A DNA stretch of 64,000 nucleotides from Rheinheimera hassiensis (GCF_022436675.1 NZ_JAKUJZ010000007.1:186001-250000); one strand, 5' to 3'; counted from the stretch's first letter, positions 37,078 to 46,386 are shown. A program made the numbers and translations. Notes: a model not told the origin generated them from the sequence alone.

Positions 37078-37536
37078 ATGAAAGTTGAATCACTCCGTAG
37101 TTTGTTAGATTGGACCTCAGGGTATCACCGGCATTTATCCAATTGTCTGGCTGATTGTGCAAAACATCAGCTAGATGATCGCTGCCAGATGTTGCTGAAT
37201 TACCTTGCTGACAAAGAAATGAAACTCGCTATTGCCGTGCAAGGTTTCGAGGATGTGGGTGAAGACAAAGCCTTAAATACCTGGTGTACAGAGCATCTAG
37301 ATCGCCATCCGCTATTAGCCGGTGCGGCTTGTGATGACGCCTTCATCTCTATGACGACTACAGAAATTATTACTGAAATAGAGAATCAACATCAGCAAAT
37401 CATTTTGCTGTATCAGAATTTGTATGACCGCTCTCAAACACCAAAAATTCAGGAGCTATTAGCACAGGTCCGTGACTTGGAGAAAAATGAGGCCCAGCAA
37501 ATGATGCACGGTGCTAACAGGTTGGAAGATCTTTAA
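37078..37536 (+). CDS. Helical protein of unknown function
   Basis: 152 residues from ATG 37078; an in-frame upstream start at 37036 lies inside the preceding terminator and is rejected. It appears all-helical, rich in His, Glu, Gln and Leu, with E-S-L-R-S-L-L-D-W-T-S-G-Y-H-R-H-L-S and A-D-K-E-M-K-L-A-I-A, resembling the spacing of ferritin/rubrerythrin-like bundles. Similar proteins in other Gammaproteobacteria are annotated only as hypothetical. No signal peptide or membrane segment. Monocistronic, followed by the PfpI-like gene 81 nt later. Confidence 0.75.
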   Translation: MKVESLRSLLDWTSGYHRHLSNCLADCAKHQLDDRCQMLLNYLADKEMKLAIAVQGFEDVGEDKALNTWCTEHLDRHPLLAGAACDDAFISMTTTEIITEIENQHQQIILLYQNLYDRSQTPKIQELLAQVRDLEKNEAQQMMHGANRLEDL

Positions 37537-37617
37537 CAGGTTACACCGTTGCAGTTCTCAGACATTAGGTAAACTTTACACTACACCATGTAACATTGAA
37601 TGATTAGGAGGCATAGT

Positions 37618-38184
37618 ATGAACGCACAATCGATTTTATCAGGTAAAAAAATTGCTGTTCTTGCCACTGACGGCTTTGAGTTCAGCGAACTTACTTCTCC
37701 GCGTGACGCGCTAGTTGCAGCAGGAGCAACGGTAGAGGTTATTTCACCACAAGACGGTAGTATCAGAGGTTGGTCAGGTAAAGACTGGGCTGACACTGTA
37801 GCAGTGGATAAGACCCTGCAAAATGCCAAAGCAACGGACTATGACGCTTTAGTGTTGCCAGGTGGCTTAATAAACCCTGACACCTTGCGCCAGGACGAAA
37901 AAGCTATCCGCTTTATTCAGGCCTTTTTTAGCGATAGCGCCAATAAACCGGTGGCAGCCATTTGCCACGGCCCCTGGTTATTGGCAGAAGCTGGCGTACT
38001 TAAAGGGCGTAAAGTTACGTCATATAACAGTATTAAGACTGATTTGAAAAACGCAGGCGCTATCTGGGTGGACGAGCCGGTAGTAGTAGACAATGGCCTG
38101 GTAACCAGCCGTACTCCTGATGATTTAGATGCATTTAACAAAAAGCTGCTGGAAGAAATACGTGAAGGGCGCCACACCGCCTGA
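37618..38184 (+). CDS. DJ-1/PfpI family glutamine amidotransferase-like protein
   Basis: 188 residues. The ATG at 37618 is chosen because it follows a perfect AGGAGG at 37606-37611; an earlier ATG at 37600 precedes that element. The fold shows L-A-T-D-G-F-E-F-S-E-L, the nucleophile elbow A-A-I-C-H-G-P-W-L-L with Cys near 119, and the D-A-L-V-L-P-G-G strand. PfpI/YhbO-type proteins act as stress-related deglycase or protease-like enzymes; the precise activity is debated. Cytoplasmic. Confidence 0.9.
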   Translation: MNAQSILSGKKIAVLATDGFEFSELTSPRDALVAAGATVEVISPQDGSIRGWSGKDWADTVAVDKTLQNAKATDYDALVLPGGLINPDTLRQDEKAIRFIQAFFSDSANKPVAAICHGPWLLAEAGVLKGRKVTSYNSIKTDLKNAGAIWVDEPVVVDNGLVTSRTPDDLDAFNKKLLEEIREGRHTA

Positions 38185-38305
38185 CTTCGCAGTTAACCCT
38201 AACTCAGCCATTAGCCACGTGCAGTAATACCAGGACTGGCAAACAAGCAAGGATGCTGTCAAACTGCCTGACAATTGCGCTAAAGGTTGGTAAAAGGAGA
38301 GGGTT

Positions 38306-39688
38306 ATCAGTACGCAACACATTGCGGCGATACCAGGTGTTAACGATCTGTGGTTTTTACCACTGGGTGGCACCGGTGAAATTGGCATGAACCTTAACCT
38401 GTATGGCCATGCTGGCCAGTGGCTAATGGTAGACTGTGGAGTAACCTTTAACAGCCCTTTATCACCACAATATAATGCGGCTGCCGGCAGCGGCCAAAAT
38501 GCAGAAATACTGGCAGCCGACCCAACCTTTATCAGCCAGCAAAAAGACAATTTATGCGGTATTGTTATTACCCACGCGCACGAGGATCATATTGGTGCTT
38601 TGCCACAATTATGGCAACGTTTTAACTGCCCGGTGTATACCACGCCTTTTACCGCTGAAATTTTACGCCGTAAATTAAGTGTGCTTGGCTTAGCTGACAA
38701 AGTACCCGTAATTGAAGTATTAAGCGGTGCCACTATAAATATCGGCCCGTTCTGTTTGCACTGGCTGGCTATTACTCATTCTATTCCTGAACCCCATGCT
38801 TTAGTGATTAAAACTGCAGCAGGTACAGTGTTTCATACCGCTGACTGGAAAATGGATGCCAGCCCGATCACCGGCCGTGCTTTTAAAAGCTCGGTGTTTA
38901 AGCGCCTGGCGCAGCATAATATTACGGCTATGGTGTGCGATTCTACCAACGCCTTGCGAGAGGGGTTTTCTCTGTCTGAAACAGACTGCCATAACGCCTT
39001 GCTGCAGGTAGTTAAAGCCGCCACAGGCCGCGTAGTGGTAACAGGGTTTAGTTCTAACGTGGGCAGGCTGATCTCGCTGGCCCGCATAGCGGCTAAAACC
39101 GGCCGTTATCTGGCACTGCTTGGCCGCTCGCTGGACAACATGGTGGGCGCAGCCCGCGCTACCGGCTATTGGCCAGACGAGTTAACAATAGTAGACGCCT
39201 ACCATATCGGTTATCTGCCAAAGGACGAAGTGCTGGTTATTGCCACCGGCTCACAAGGAGAGCCACGTGCTGCACTTAACCGCCTTGCCGATGATAATCA
39301 TCCGTTGTTGTTACTGGAGCAGGGCGACCTGGTTATTTTCAGCTCTATTATTATTCCAGGCAATGAAATGCTGATTAGCCGCCTGGTAGAGAAATTTAAC
39401 GCCCGTAATATTCAAACTCTGCAAGCCCATGATACCGAGCTGCCTATTCATGTGTCCGGTCATCCAAACAGGGGCGAGCTGGATTTACTCTACCGTTGGG
39501 TGCAACCGCAAATTGCCGTGCCGGTACATGGCGAAGCCGCGCATTTAGCCGCGAATGCCGACGTGGCTAAAGCCGCCGGCGTGCCGCAGCAACTTACCGG
39601 TTTAAACGGCGATTTGTTTGTGCTGGCCCCCGCACCGCGTTTATGGCCCGGTTTTGCGAAGGCCGGGCGAATAGCTTTAGTGCGTTGA
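38306..39688 (+). CDS. RNase J-like MBL-fold/beta-CASP protein, probable ATC start
   Basis: About 460 residues. The domain clearly begins upstream of the first in-frame ATG (38387): residues L-W-F-L-P-L-G-G-T-G-E-I-G-M, the conserved first strands of RNase J, precede it. The open frame runs back to a TAA at 38291 with no ATG, GTG or TTG; AAGGAGAGGG (38294-38303) precedes an ATC at 38306, giving S-T-Q-H-I-A-A-I-P-G-V-N-D. I annotate that ATC as the start, tentatively. The metal site H-A-H-E-D-H is at 90-95; the C-terminal H-G-E-A-A-H completes the beta-CASP set. Likely a nuclease or hydrolase. Confidence 0.8.
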   Translation: MSTQHIAAIPGVNDLWFLPLGGTGEIGMNLNLYGHAGQWLMVDCGVTFNSPLSPQYNAAAGSGQNAEILAADPTFISQQKDNLCGIVITHAHEDHIGALPQLWQRFNCPVYTTPFTAEILRRKLSVLGLADKVPVIEVLSGATINIGPFCLHWLAITHSIPEPHALVIKTAAGTVFHTADWKMDASPITGRAFKSSVFKRLAQHNITAMVCDSTNALREGFSLSETDCHNALLQVVKAATGRVVVTGFSSNVGRLISLARIAAKTGRYLALLGRSLDNMVGAARATGYWPDELTIVDAYHIGYLPKDEVLVIATGSQGEPRAALNRLADDNHPLLLLEQGDLVIFSSIIIPGNEMLISRLVEKFNARNIQTLQAHDTELPIHVSGHPNRGELDLLYRWVQPQIAVPVHGEAAHLAANADVAKAAGVPQQLTGLNGDLFVLAPAPRLWPGFAKAGRIALVR

Positions 39689-39753
39689 TGTTTAAACTCC
39701 TGCTAGCTTGAACAAAGCTGTGTTTTAGCCACCCGAACAACCCCGAGGTATAA

Positions 39754-40575
39754 ATGACAGTTAAGTTTGCTCCTATTATGATATGCAGCCTGCTTTTAGC
39801 CAGTCCGGTGTTGGCAGATCAACCCGCACTACCGCTGTGGGAAGCAGGTTTAATTGGTATTAATGTCAATCAGTTGGCATATCCGGGTTCAGATCAGCTG
39901 GTACGGCGCAACTTTGTACTGCCGTATCTGATTTACCGCGGCGATATACTGCGGGCAGATCGTAACAACGTTGGTTTGCGTGCCTTTAAAACCGACGCTC
40001 TGGAGCTGGATCTGGGGTTTGCCGGTTCGCTGGGATCATCTGATGACGATATTGCCGTGCGCGAAGGGATGGACGACCTGGGTATTTTGGTCGAGGCTGG
40101 GCCGCGGCTGCGCTGGACATTAAGCGAAGACTTTTTTGGTGCCAGAATACGGGCTGATTTTCCGCTGCGGGCAGTGTTTGATCTGGACGACAGCCTGCGT
40201 TATAGCGGCGTGAGCTTTGAACCCGGCTTAAATGCCGATCTTATTACTGCGGCACAGACGTTTTACACCTTCGGAGTTAGTGCACTGTTTGCCAGCGAGA
40301 AATTAAGCGATTATTTTTATCAGGTATCAGAAGCCGATGTTACTGCGCAGCGGCCGTTTTACGATGCTCAAGCCGGTTTAATTGCCCTTAGGGGCTCGGC
40401 CAGTGTTGGTAAAAAGTTTTCTGATAAATGGCGCGGCTTCGGCTTTGCCCGCTATGAATGGACACAGGGCGCTAAAAATGCCAACAGCCCGTTGCTGGTG
40501 CAAACGGGGGGCTGGTCGTTTGGTGTCGGTATCACCTATATCTGGACAGAATCGGCACGTAAAGTAACGAATTAA
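39754..40575 (+). CDS. MipA/OmpV family outer-membrane protein
   Basis: 273 residues with a signal peptide (M-T-V-K-F-A, cleavage near V-L-A-D). The mature part alternates aromatic and polar residues as in beta-barrels and ends with a strand-like F-G-V-G-I-T-Y-I-W. The MipA/OmpV hallmark is the N-terminal L-P-Y-L-I-Y-R-G-D and L-D-L-G-F-A-G-S. Members scaffold murein enzymes or act as osmotic/antibiotic-responsive porin-like proteins; role here unknown. Convergent with yghU across an inverted repeat. Confidence 0.88.
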   Translation: MTVKFAPIMICSLLLASPVLADQPALPLWEAGLIGINVNQLAYPGSDQLVRRNFVLPYLIYRGDILRADRNNVGLRAFKTDALELDLGFAGSLGSSDDDIAVREGMDDLGILVEAGPRLRWTLSEDFFGARIRADFPLRAVFDLDDSLRYSGVSFEPGLNADLITAAQTFYTFGVSALFASEKLSDYFYQVSEADVTAQRPFYDAQAGLIALRGSASVGKKFSDKWRGFGFARYEWTQGAKNANSPLLVQTGGWSFGVGITYIWTESARKVTN

Positions 40576-40586
40576 ACAGAAACTAA

Positions 40587-40617
40587 GCGGCCTGCCGGTA
40601 GGTATTCAGCAGGCCGC
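40587..40617. terminator. Probable bidirectional terminator between MipA and yghU
   Basis: GCGGCCTGC and GCAGGCCGC, a perfect 9-bp stem with a 13-nt loop, midway between two convergent genes. No pronounced T-run. Confidence 0.6.
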
Positions 40618-40629
40618 ATCAGCTTATGC

Positions 40630-41469
40630 TCAGAGATTAAACTGCGCGAAATCTTCGCTGCTGTGCCGCTCTGGCAACTGCGGGCCGTCACCAAAGTTGC
40701 GGTTAACAATATAACCGCGTTTAACAGCAGGGCGCTCATCAATCTGTTTTGCCCAGCGCATCAAGTGTTTATAACTTTGGGTATCTAAAAATTCTGCGGC
40801 ATTGTAAGCCCGGTTTAGCGCTATACCACCATACCAGGGCCATATTGCCATATCGGCAATGCTATATTCATCGCCGGCGATAAATTCATGCTGTGCCAAC
40901 TGCTTGTCCAGTAGATCCAACTGGCGCTTGGTTTCCATCGCATAGCGGTTTATCGGGTACTCATACTTTTCCGGTGCGTAAGCATAGAAATGACCAAAAC
41001 CACCACCGACAAAAGGTGCACTGCCCATTTGCCAAAATAACCAGTTCAGCACCTCAGTACGTTTGGCGCTGTCTTTGGGCAAAAAGGCGCCGAATTTTTC
41101 TGCCAGATATAACAAAATAGAACCGGATTCAAAGACTCTGGTACCGTTGCTGGTATCCAGCAGCGCCGGAATTTTTGAATTGGGGTTGATCTCAACAAAA
41201 CCACTGCCAAACTGGTCGCCATCTTTAATGCTGATAAGCCAGGCGTCATATTCAGCGCCGCTGTGGCCAGCAGCCAGCAGTTCTTCGAGCATAATGTTTA
41301 CTTTAACGCCGTTGGGTGTGGCCAGTGAGTATAGTTGCAAAGGGTGTTTGCCTTTGGGTAACACTTTATCGTGGGTAGCACCGGAAACAGGGCGGTTAAT
41401 ATTGGCAAACTGGCCGCCATTTTCGACGTCCCAGGTCCAGACTTTGGGTGGGGTGTAATTTGTACTCAT
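40630..41469 (-). CDS. yghU: Glutathione-dependent disulfide-bond oxidoreductase YghU-like
   Basis: 279 residues, a glutathione S-transferase of the Nu class (E. coli YghU 288). The N-terminal extension (W-T-W-D-V-E-N-G-G-Q-F-A-N-I-N-R) is a YghU trait, followed by the thioredoxin domain with the L-Y-S-L-A-T-P-N-G-V motif, and S-K-I-P-A-L and E-S-G-S-I-L glutathione-binding positions. The all-helical C-terminal domain has D-M-A-I-W-P-W-Y. It reduces disulfides using two glutathiones. Divergent from kynU, with a 203-bp gap in which I recognise no clear operator. Confidence 0.92.
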   Translation of the reverse strand: MSTNYTPPKVWTWDVENGGQFANINRPVSGATHDKVLPKGKHPLQLYSLATPNGVKVNIMLEELLAAGHSGAEYDAWLISIKDGDQFGSGFVEINPNSKIPALLDTSNGTRVFESGSILLYLAEKFGAFLPKDSAKRTEVLNWLFWQMGSAPFVGGGFGHFYAYAPEKYEYPINRYAMETKRQLDLLDKQLAQHEFIAGDEYSIADMAIWPWYGGIALNRAYNAAEFLDTQSYKHLMRWAKQIDERPAVKRGYIVNRNFGDGPQLPERHSSEDFAQFNL

Positions 41470-41672
41470 TATCGCTCCTTATTATTGGCAGATAGCAGAA
41501 CCAAGCCAGAAAACTTAAGTATGATGTTGATATGGGTAAAGTGGAGCAAAAATACAAGCTGACAGACTGATCCGGGCAGAGCTTTTGCGACTAAGCCATA
41601 GCAAATAAGCATAACGCGCCAGGCAGCACTAACTTACACTGCAACGTTAGCAATAATTATCAAGCTAAGTTT

Positions 41673-42968
41673 ATGATTAAACGTTTAATAACAGCTACAG
41701 GAGCAGTATGCCAAGTGACAGATCACGCTAAATTAAGTCGTGCAGCGTTGCAACAACACGATGTCAACGATCCACTGTCGGCAAAACGGGCTGCCTTTTA
41801 CCTGCCGGACAACACCTTGTATCTGGACGGTAATTCGCTCGGTGCTATGCCAAAGATCGCGGCAGAGCGTGCAGCAGAGGTGGTCAGCCAGCAGTGGGGG
41901 GAAGGTCTTATTACCAGTTGGAACCGCCATCATTGGATAGATTTGCCTTTTAGCGTTGGCGATAAGATTGGCCATTTAATCGGTGCAGCGCCAGGGCAAG
42001 TAGTATGCTGCGACTCCACTTCGGTAAACCTGTTTAAAGTGCTATGCGCGGCCTTATCATTGCAGCCGGCGCGTAGCAAGGTGCTTTCCGTTAGCGGTAA
42101 TTTTCCGACCGATTTATATATGGTTGAGGGGCTAAGCGCCCTTACTGGTAATAACCACTGCCAGTTACAGTTGGAGGATGAGTCTGAACTGGAGCAGGCA
42201 ATCACCGGGCAGGTTGCGGTATTACTGCTAACGCATGTAGATTTTCGTAGCGGCCGTTTATTTGATATGGCAAAACTGACCCGGCTGGCACAGGATCAAG
42301 GCGCGTTGGTCATTTGGGATTTAGCCCACAGCGCCGGAGCTTTGCCGTTGGCGTTAGATGAATGTCATGTCGATTTTGCCGTAGGCTGTGGCTACAAATA
42401 TTTAAACGGTGGCCCGGGCGCGCCGGCTTTTATCTATGCGGCAAAGCGGCATCATGCCATGCTTCAGCAACCATTAACCGGCTGGATGGGGCATAAAATG
42501 CCGTTTAGCTTCAGCACACAGTATGAAAAATCCTCCGGCATTGCGCAGTTTCTAACCGGCACACCAGCCGTAATATCGTTGAGTGTGCTGGATGCGGCGC
42601 TTGATGTATTTGCTGATGTCGATATGGCGCAGTTGCGGCAAAAATCGCTGGCACTGAGTGATTGCTTTCATCAGTTAGTTAGCCAGAATGATTGTTTAAA
42701 TGAACTTGAACGTATTACGCCCTATGCCACTGCTGAACGTGGCAGCCAGTTAGCCTATCGCCACCCGCAGGCTTATGCGCTGTGTCAGGCGCTGATTAAG
42801 CAGGGCGTTATTGCAGATTTTCGTGCGCCGGATATTCTGCGCCTGGGCTTCACACCCCTGTATTTACGCTACATTGATGTTTGGACAGCGGTAGAAATTC
42901 TGGTTGATGTAATGCACAGTGGCGAGTATTTAAAGGCCGGGTACCAGATAAAACAAAAGGTTACTTAA
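41673..42968 (+). CDS. kynU: Kynureninase
   Basis: 431 residues from ATG 41673; a GTG at 41715, 11 nt after AGGAG, would give 417 residues, closer to the usual length, and may be the true start. PLP-dependent aspartate-aminotransferase fold with Y-L-D-G-N-S-L-G, the D-L-A-H-S-A-G-A segment binding PLP through Asp, and the PLP lysine in G-C-G-Y-K-Y-L-N-G-G-P-G-A. It cleaves kynurenine to anthranilate and alanine in tryptophan breakdown. No tryptophan dioxygenase or formamidase gene lies in this window. Confidence 0.93.
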   Translation: MIKRLITATGAVCQVTDHAKLSRAALQQHDVNDPLSAKRAAFYLPDNTLYLDGNSLGAMPKIAAERAAEVVSQQWGEGLITSWNRHHWIDLPFSVGDKIGHLIGAAPGQVVCCDSTSVNLFKVLCAALSLQPARSKVLSVSGNFPTDLYMVEGLSALTGNNHCQLQLEDESELEQAITGQVAVLLLTHVDFRSGRLFDMAKLTRLAQDQGALVIWDLAHSAGALPLALDECHVDFAVGCGYKYLNGGPGAPAFIYAAKRHHAMLQQPLTGWMGHKMPFSFSTQYEKSSGIAQFLTGTPAVISLSVLDAALDVFADVDMAQLRQKSLALSDCFHQLVSQNDCLNELERITPYATAERGSQLAYRHPQAYALCQALIKQGVIADFRAPDILRLGFTPLYLRYIDVWTAVEILVDVMHSGEYLKAGYQIKQKVT

Positions 42969-44141
42969 TTGCTGACAATAAAGTGGCTACATAGCTTAAG
43001 TGCGGTAAGCGCCGCTCAGTGGGACGCGCTATTTACAACGGATAACACCGCAGCGGCTTACCCGTTTTGCCGGCATGCGTTTTTACTGGCACTAGAGCAG
43101 GGCGGTAGTGTCGATGCTGCCAGTGGCTGGCAAAGCCAGCATCTCACGCTATGGCAGCACGATAACCTGATTGGCGCCGTGCCAGGTTACCTGAAACAGC
43201 ACTCTTACGGTGAATATCTGTTCGACTGGCAGATTGCCGAAGCGTACCAGCAGCATCAACTGGTTTATTATCCCAAATGGGTAGCCGCTATTCCGTTTAC
43301 ACCAGCAACAGGGCCACGGCTTGGTGTACTCCCGGCATTGCTTGTTGACCCGGCACTGTTTGATACGGTGCTGACACTTATCTGCGATACCTTAAAACAG
43401 GCCGTCGCCAGCCAACAGTTTTACAGTGTGCAGTGGCTTTACACCGGCAATGCGTTACATGAAAAACTGCTACAACAAGGCTTTTTAGCACGCCACGATG
43501 TGCAGTTTTTGTGGCATAACAAGGCCTACCAAGAGTTTGACGATTACCTGAACCAGCTTAATTCGCGTAAGCGCAAGCAAATCCGCCAGGAGCGCAAAGC
43601 TGCTGCCGGTTTTAGATTGGCCACGCTGACTGGCAGCGAACTTAGCGCTGAGCACTGGCAAGGCATTATCCGCTGCTATCAGGCTACTTATTTAAAGCGC
43701 TCCGGCCATCCGGGGTATATCAGCACGCAAAGCTTTATTACGTTGGCAACAACGATGGCTGACAACATAGTGGTATTTGCTGCTTTTACCGACAGCAATA
43801 ATATGATTGCCGCCGCCCTGTGTTTTAAAAGCGCTGATACTTTGTACGGCCGTTACTGGGGCGCGCTTATCGACGCTGAGCATCTGCATTTTGAACTGTG
43901 TTATTACCAGGGTATTGAGTATTGCATCAGGCATGGTCTGCGCTATTATGACGCTGGCGCTCAGGGCGAGCATAAGCTTAAGCGCGGCTTTGAACCGGTA
44001 ATGCGCAATGGCAGTTACCTGTTTGCTGAAACGCTGTTAAGCGGCGCGATAACAGCGTATTTTCAGCAGGAAACCGAACACCTTAAAGCCTATAGTACGG
44101 CAGCGATGCAGGCTTTACCGTACAAAAAATATAACGTTTAG
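42969..44141 (+). CDS. FemAB/GNAT-like acyltransferase (DUF482-type)
   Basis: 390 residues starting at a TTG immediately after the kynU stop. It resembles peptidogalycan/DUF482 proteins: L-I-G-A-V-P-G-Y-L-K-Q-H-S-Y-G-E-Y-L-F-D-W near the start, F-T-P-A-T-G-P-R-L, the basic L-N-S-R-K-R-K-Q-I-R-Q-E-R segment, and late Y-Y-D-A-G-A-Q-G-E-H-K-L-K-R-G-F-E-P. These belong to the acyl-transferase superfamily with two GNAT-like halves; substrates are mostly unknown. No signal peptide, so cytoplasmic. The tight linkage to kynU suggests coexpression, which is not obviously explained by function. Confidence 0.85.
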   Translation: MLTIKWLHSLSAVSAAQWDALFTTDNTAAAYPFCRHAFLLALEQGGSVDAASGWQSQHLTLWQHDNLIGAVPGYLKQHSYGEYLFDWQIAEAYQQHQLVYYPKWVAAIPFTPATGPRLGVLPALLVDPALFDTVLTLICDTLKQAVASQQFYSVQWLYTGNALHEKLLQQGFLARHDVQFLWHNKAYQEFDDYLNQLNSRKRKQIRQERKAAAGFRLATLTGSELSAEHWQGIIRCYQATYLKRSGHPGYISTQSFITLATTMADNIVVFAAFTDSNNMIAAALCFKSADTLYGRYWGALIDAEHLHFELCYYQGIEYCIRHGLRYYDAGAQGEHKLKRGFEPVMRNGSYLFAETLLSGAITAYFQQETEHLKAYSTAAMQALPYKKYNV

Positions 44142-44238
44142 TGCGCTATGCTTGCCTATACTGACATCAACATCATTGTTGCCTGTATGGCAACAGCCGA
44201 TCATGGTTTGCCTTTTTACAGCAAAATTTAAGGTGGTT

Positions 44239-45111
44239 ATGACACTCTCGTCATTAGCAGCATTGTTTACCCTGATTGTCACTGCCATACCACTTAATGC
44301 TGCTGCCAAGCCGTTATGGCTTACCGACATGGATGAGAGTGCGCTGGTTTATAACAGTGTGCCAGGCATTAATATTAACGCCGTCACGCGGCAGTTGTTA
44401 CTGGAACATATGCCTGAGCATCAGGACAGCGTCACTATTGTTAATAATGAACGTGCCTTTCAGATGCTAAAAACAAACACTTTGGCTTGCACCGGCAACA
44501 AGGTACGCAATAGCGAACGCGAAAGCTTTGCCTATTTCAGCGATATACCACAGCTTATTTTCCCGGGCCTGCGGCTATATATGCTAAAAGCCACAGCAGA
44601 AACCGCTGGCATAGCCCGGCTACAATATGACAAACGCCATTCTTTTGCCGATATCAGCACCAGACTACCGCGCAGCCGTATCGGGGTAGTGGGAGGGCGT
44701 AATTATGGTGAGCCGTTGCAAGCCATTTTTGAACAACTGGCCAGCCGCAACCGCATTTATACCCGCACCGGCAATAATATGAGTGCTGGGCCTATATTAG
44801 ACATGCTTGTAAACGGCAGGGTAGATCTGGTAGTGGAGTACCCTAACGTGGTGCAGCATTACAGCGAAGCGCTGCACCACTCGACAGAACTGGTTAGCGT
44901 AGAGATTAGCGAAGCGGCTGAGTACACTGGCGGCTACATTATGTGCAGTAAAAATGAGCAAGGTAAAAAGCTGGCACAGGCTTACAGTAACGCCATACAA
45001 CTTGCCAGCAAGGATAAACGCTATCTGCAGGCGCATTTACGCTGGTTTGACGTTAGCTCACACCACAAGGTTACCGCTTTATATAACAAGGTGTATAACA
45101 CCACGTTTTAG
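44239..45111 (+). CDS. Periplasmic substrate-binding-like protein (TIGR02285 type)
   Basis: 290 residues from ATG 44239, which follows AAGGTGG; an earlier ATG (44152) adds 29 residues that do not form part of the signal peptide. Signal peptide with cleavage near L-N-A-A-A. The body looks like a type II periplasmic binding fold: S-R-I-G-V-V-G-G-R-N-Y-G-E and G-R-V-D-L-V-V-E-Y are typical. Relatives annotated as TIGR02285 are scattered as soluble binding proteins without cognate permeases, as here. Confidence 0.8.
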   Translation: MTLSSLAALFTLIVTAIPLNAAAKPLWLTDMDESALVYNSVPGININAVTRQLLLEHMPEHQDSVTIVNNERAFQMLKTNTLACTGNKVRNSERESFAYFSDIPQLIFPGLRLYMLKATAETAGIARLQYDKRHSFADISTRLPRSRIGVVGGRNYGEPLQAIFEQLASRNRIYTRTGNNMSAGPILDMLVNGRVDLVVEYPNVVQHYSEALHHSTELVSVEISEAAEYTGGYIMCSKNEQGKKLAQAYSNAIQLASKDKRYLQAHLRWFDVSSHHKVTALYNKVYNTTF

Positions 45112-45122
45112 CCTGAAATGTA

Positions 45123-45740
45123 TTAATCGCCGCTACGCAAAAACTGCAGCAAGCGGTTATTTGCCGGCATACTGTGATCCTGTTGTAAGCTAAAACCGGC
45201 TGCGCCGGCCAAAGCCGTCACAGCTGCTATATCGCGGATACCCATCGCCGGATCGCGGCTTTTAAGTGACAGATCAAATGCTCTGTTGCTATCGCTGGTA
45301 AAGCGGCCGTTATAGTTAAAAGGTCCGTAAATACAAAGCGTTGCCTGTTCACTGAGCAACTCATTTAAGCGGCTGAAAAACTGCTCAACCACCGGCCAGG
45401 GCATAATATGCAGCGTATTGGCGCTAAACACTGCATCAAACTGCTGCTCAGGCAATGCATCGGCGCTGATATCCAGTTGCAACGGCAAGGGCAGGTTAGG
45501 CAAAGCTGCCCGTCGCAGCCTCTCGGTTAAATCAGGCAAATACAGCGCCTGATCCGACGCCTGCCAGCGTAAATGTGGCAAAGCAGCAGCAAAATACACC
45601 GCATGCTGGCCGGTACCACTGCCTACTTCCAGCACCTTACTGCAATTGGCAAACGCCTGTTGCAGTACCGCTAAAATCGGCGCTTTGTTGTTTTCACAAG
45701 CCTGAGAGAAGGGCAGATCGCTTTGCATTAATTTGGTCAC
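45123..45740 (-). CDS. DUF938 SAM-dependent methyltransferase
   Basis: 205 residues. The opening P-F-S-Q-A-C-E-N-N-K-A-P-I and SAM motif V-L-E-V-G-S-G-T-G-Q-H-A-V-Y-F-A identify the DUF938 class I methyltransferase family. A post-motif with F-S-A-N-T-L-H-I-M-P-W follows. Substrate unknown. An in-frame Met six residues downstream (M-Q-S-D-L-P-F-S) is an alternative start. Co-directional with the outer-membrane gene just upstream (4-nt gap), so probably co-transcribed. Confidence 0.88.
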   Translation of the reverse strand: MTKLMQSDLPFSQACENNKAPILAVLQQAFANCSKVLEVGSGTGQHAVYFAAALPHLRWQASDQALYLPDLTERLRRAALPNLPLPLQLDISADALPEQQFDAVFSANTLHIMPWPVVEQFFSRLNELLSEQATLCIYGPFNYNGRFTSDSNRAFDLSLKSRDPAMGIRDIAAVTALAGAAGFSLQQDHSMPANNRLLQFLRSGD

Positions 45741-45744
45741 CTTG

Positions 45745-46386
45745 TCAGAAATTCAGTGCAACGCCGGTGCCCAGTAAAGATGCATCACTGTCGAACTGAT
45801 AGCTGATATATAAATCAATCATTGGTGTTACGCTATAACGCGCAGAAATATCGCCAAAAGTGCTACTATCAGTGTCAGAGCCGTCGTTATAACGCAGCGC
45901 AGCTGCTAACTCCAGATTTTGCACTATCAGGTAACGAAAACCGCCGCTGGCCTGAAAGCCATTAGAGGTGCTTTTTTCAAAACCCACAACTTCAGTTTCT
46001 GAGCGCACATAGCCTGCCTCAAAAAACGAATCGATGTTCTTAGCCACTGCCTGGCGCAGGCCCAAACCTACAACTAATTCAGACGCTTCCAGCTCAAGCC
46101 CCATAATATCATCCATGCCAACATCACCTGATACATCATAGTAAGAAGCATGCAGGTACAAGTTCTCAGACAGTAAATAACGGGCGTTTAGCTGATAACC
46201 ATCAAGATCTACGTCGTCATTGCCTATATTTTTAAGAGTGGCTTTGGCGTAGCCAGCACTGACGTAATTCCAGTTAATATCAGACTTAGCAGCCTTATTC
46301 CAGCCCATATTTGGCGTATTGGCTTGTGCAGTAAAAGCAGAGCAGCCTAAAGCGGTCAGAGCCAGGCCAGCGATAATTGACTTCAT
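45745..46386 (-). CDS. Outer-membrane beta-barrel protein
   Basis: 213 residues from the ATG whose codon ends at 46386; an upstream in-frame start (46434) adds a non-signal-like stretch. Signal peptide M-K-S-I-I-A-G-L-A-L-T-A, cleavage after Q-A-N. The mature part shows about eight amphipathic strands (W-N-Y-V-S-A-G-Y, A-R-Y-L-L-S-E-N-L-Y-L-H-A-S-Y, I-D-L-Y-I-S-Y-Q-F) and ends in G-V-A-L-N-F, a BAM-type terminal Phe. Resembles OmpA-like or attC-adjacent small porin family proteins. The mRNA 5' end may fold to mask its ribosome-binding site. Confidence 0.85.
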   Translation of the reverse strand: MKSIIAGLALTALGCSAFTAQANTPNMGWNKAAKSDINWNYVSAGYAKATLKNIGNDDVDLDGYQLNARYLLSENLYLHASYYDVSGDVGMDDIMGLELEASELVVGLGLRQAVAKNIDSFFEAGYVRSETEVVGFEKSTSNGFQASGGFRYLIVQNLELAAALRYNDGSDTDSSTFGDISARYSVTPMIDLYISYQFDSDASLLGTGVALNF

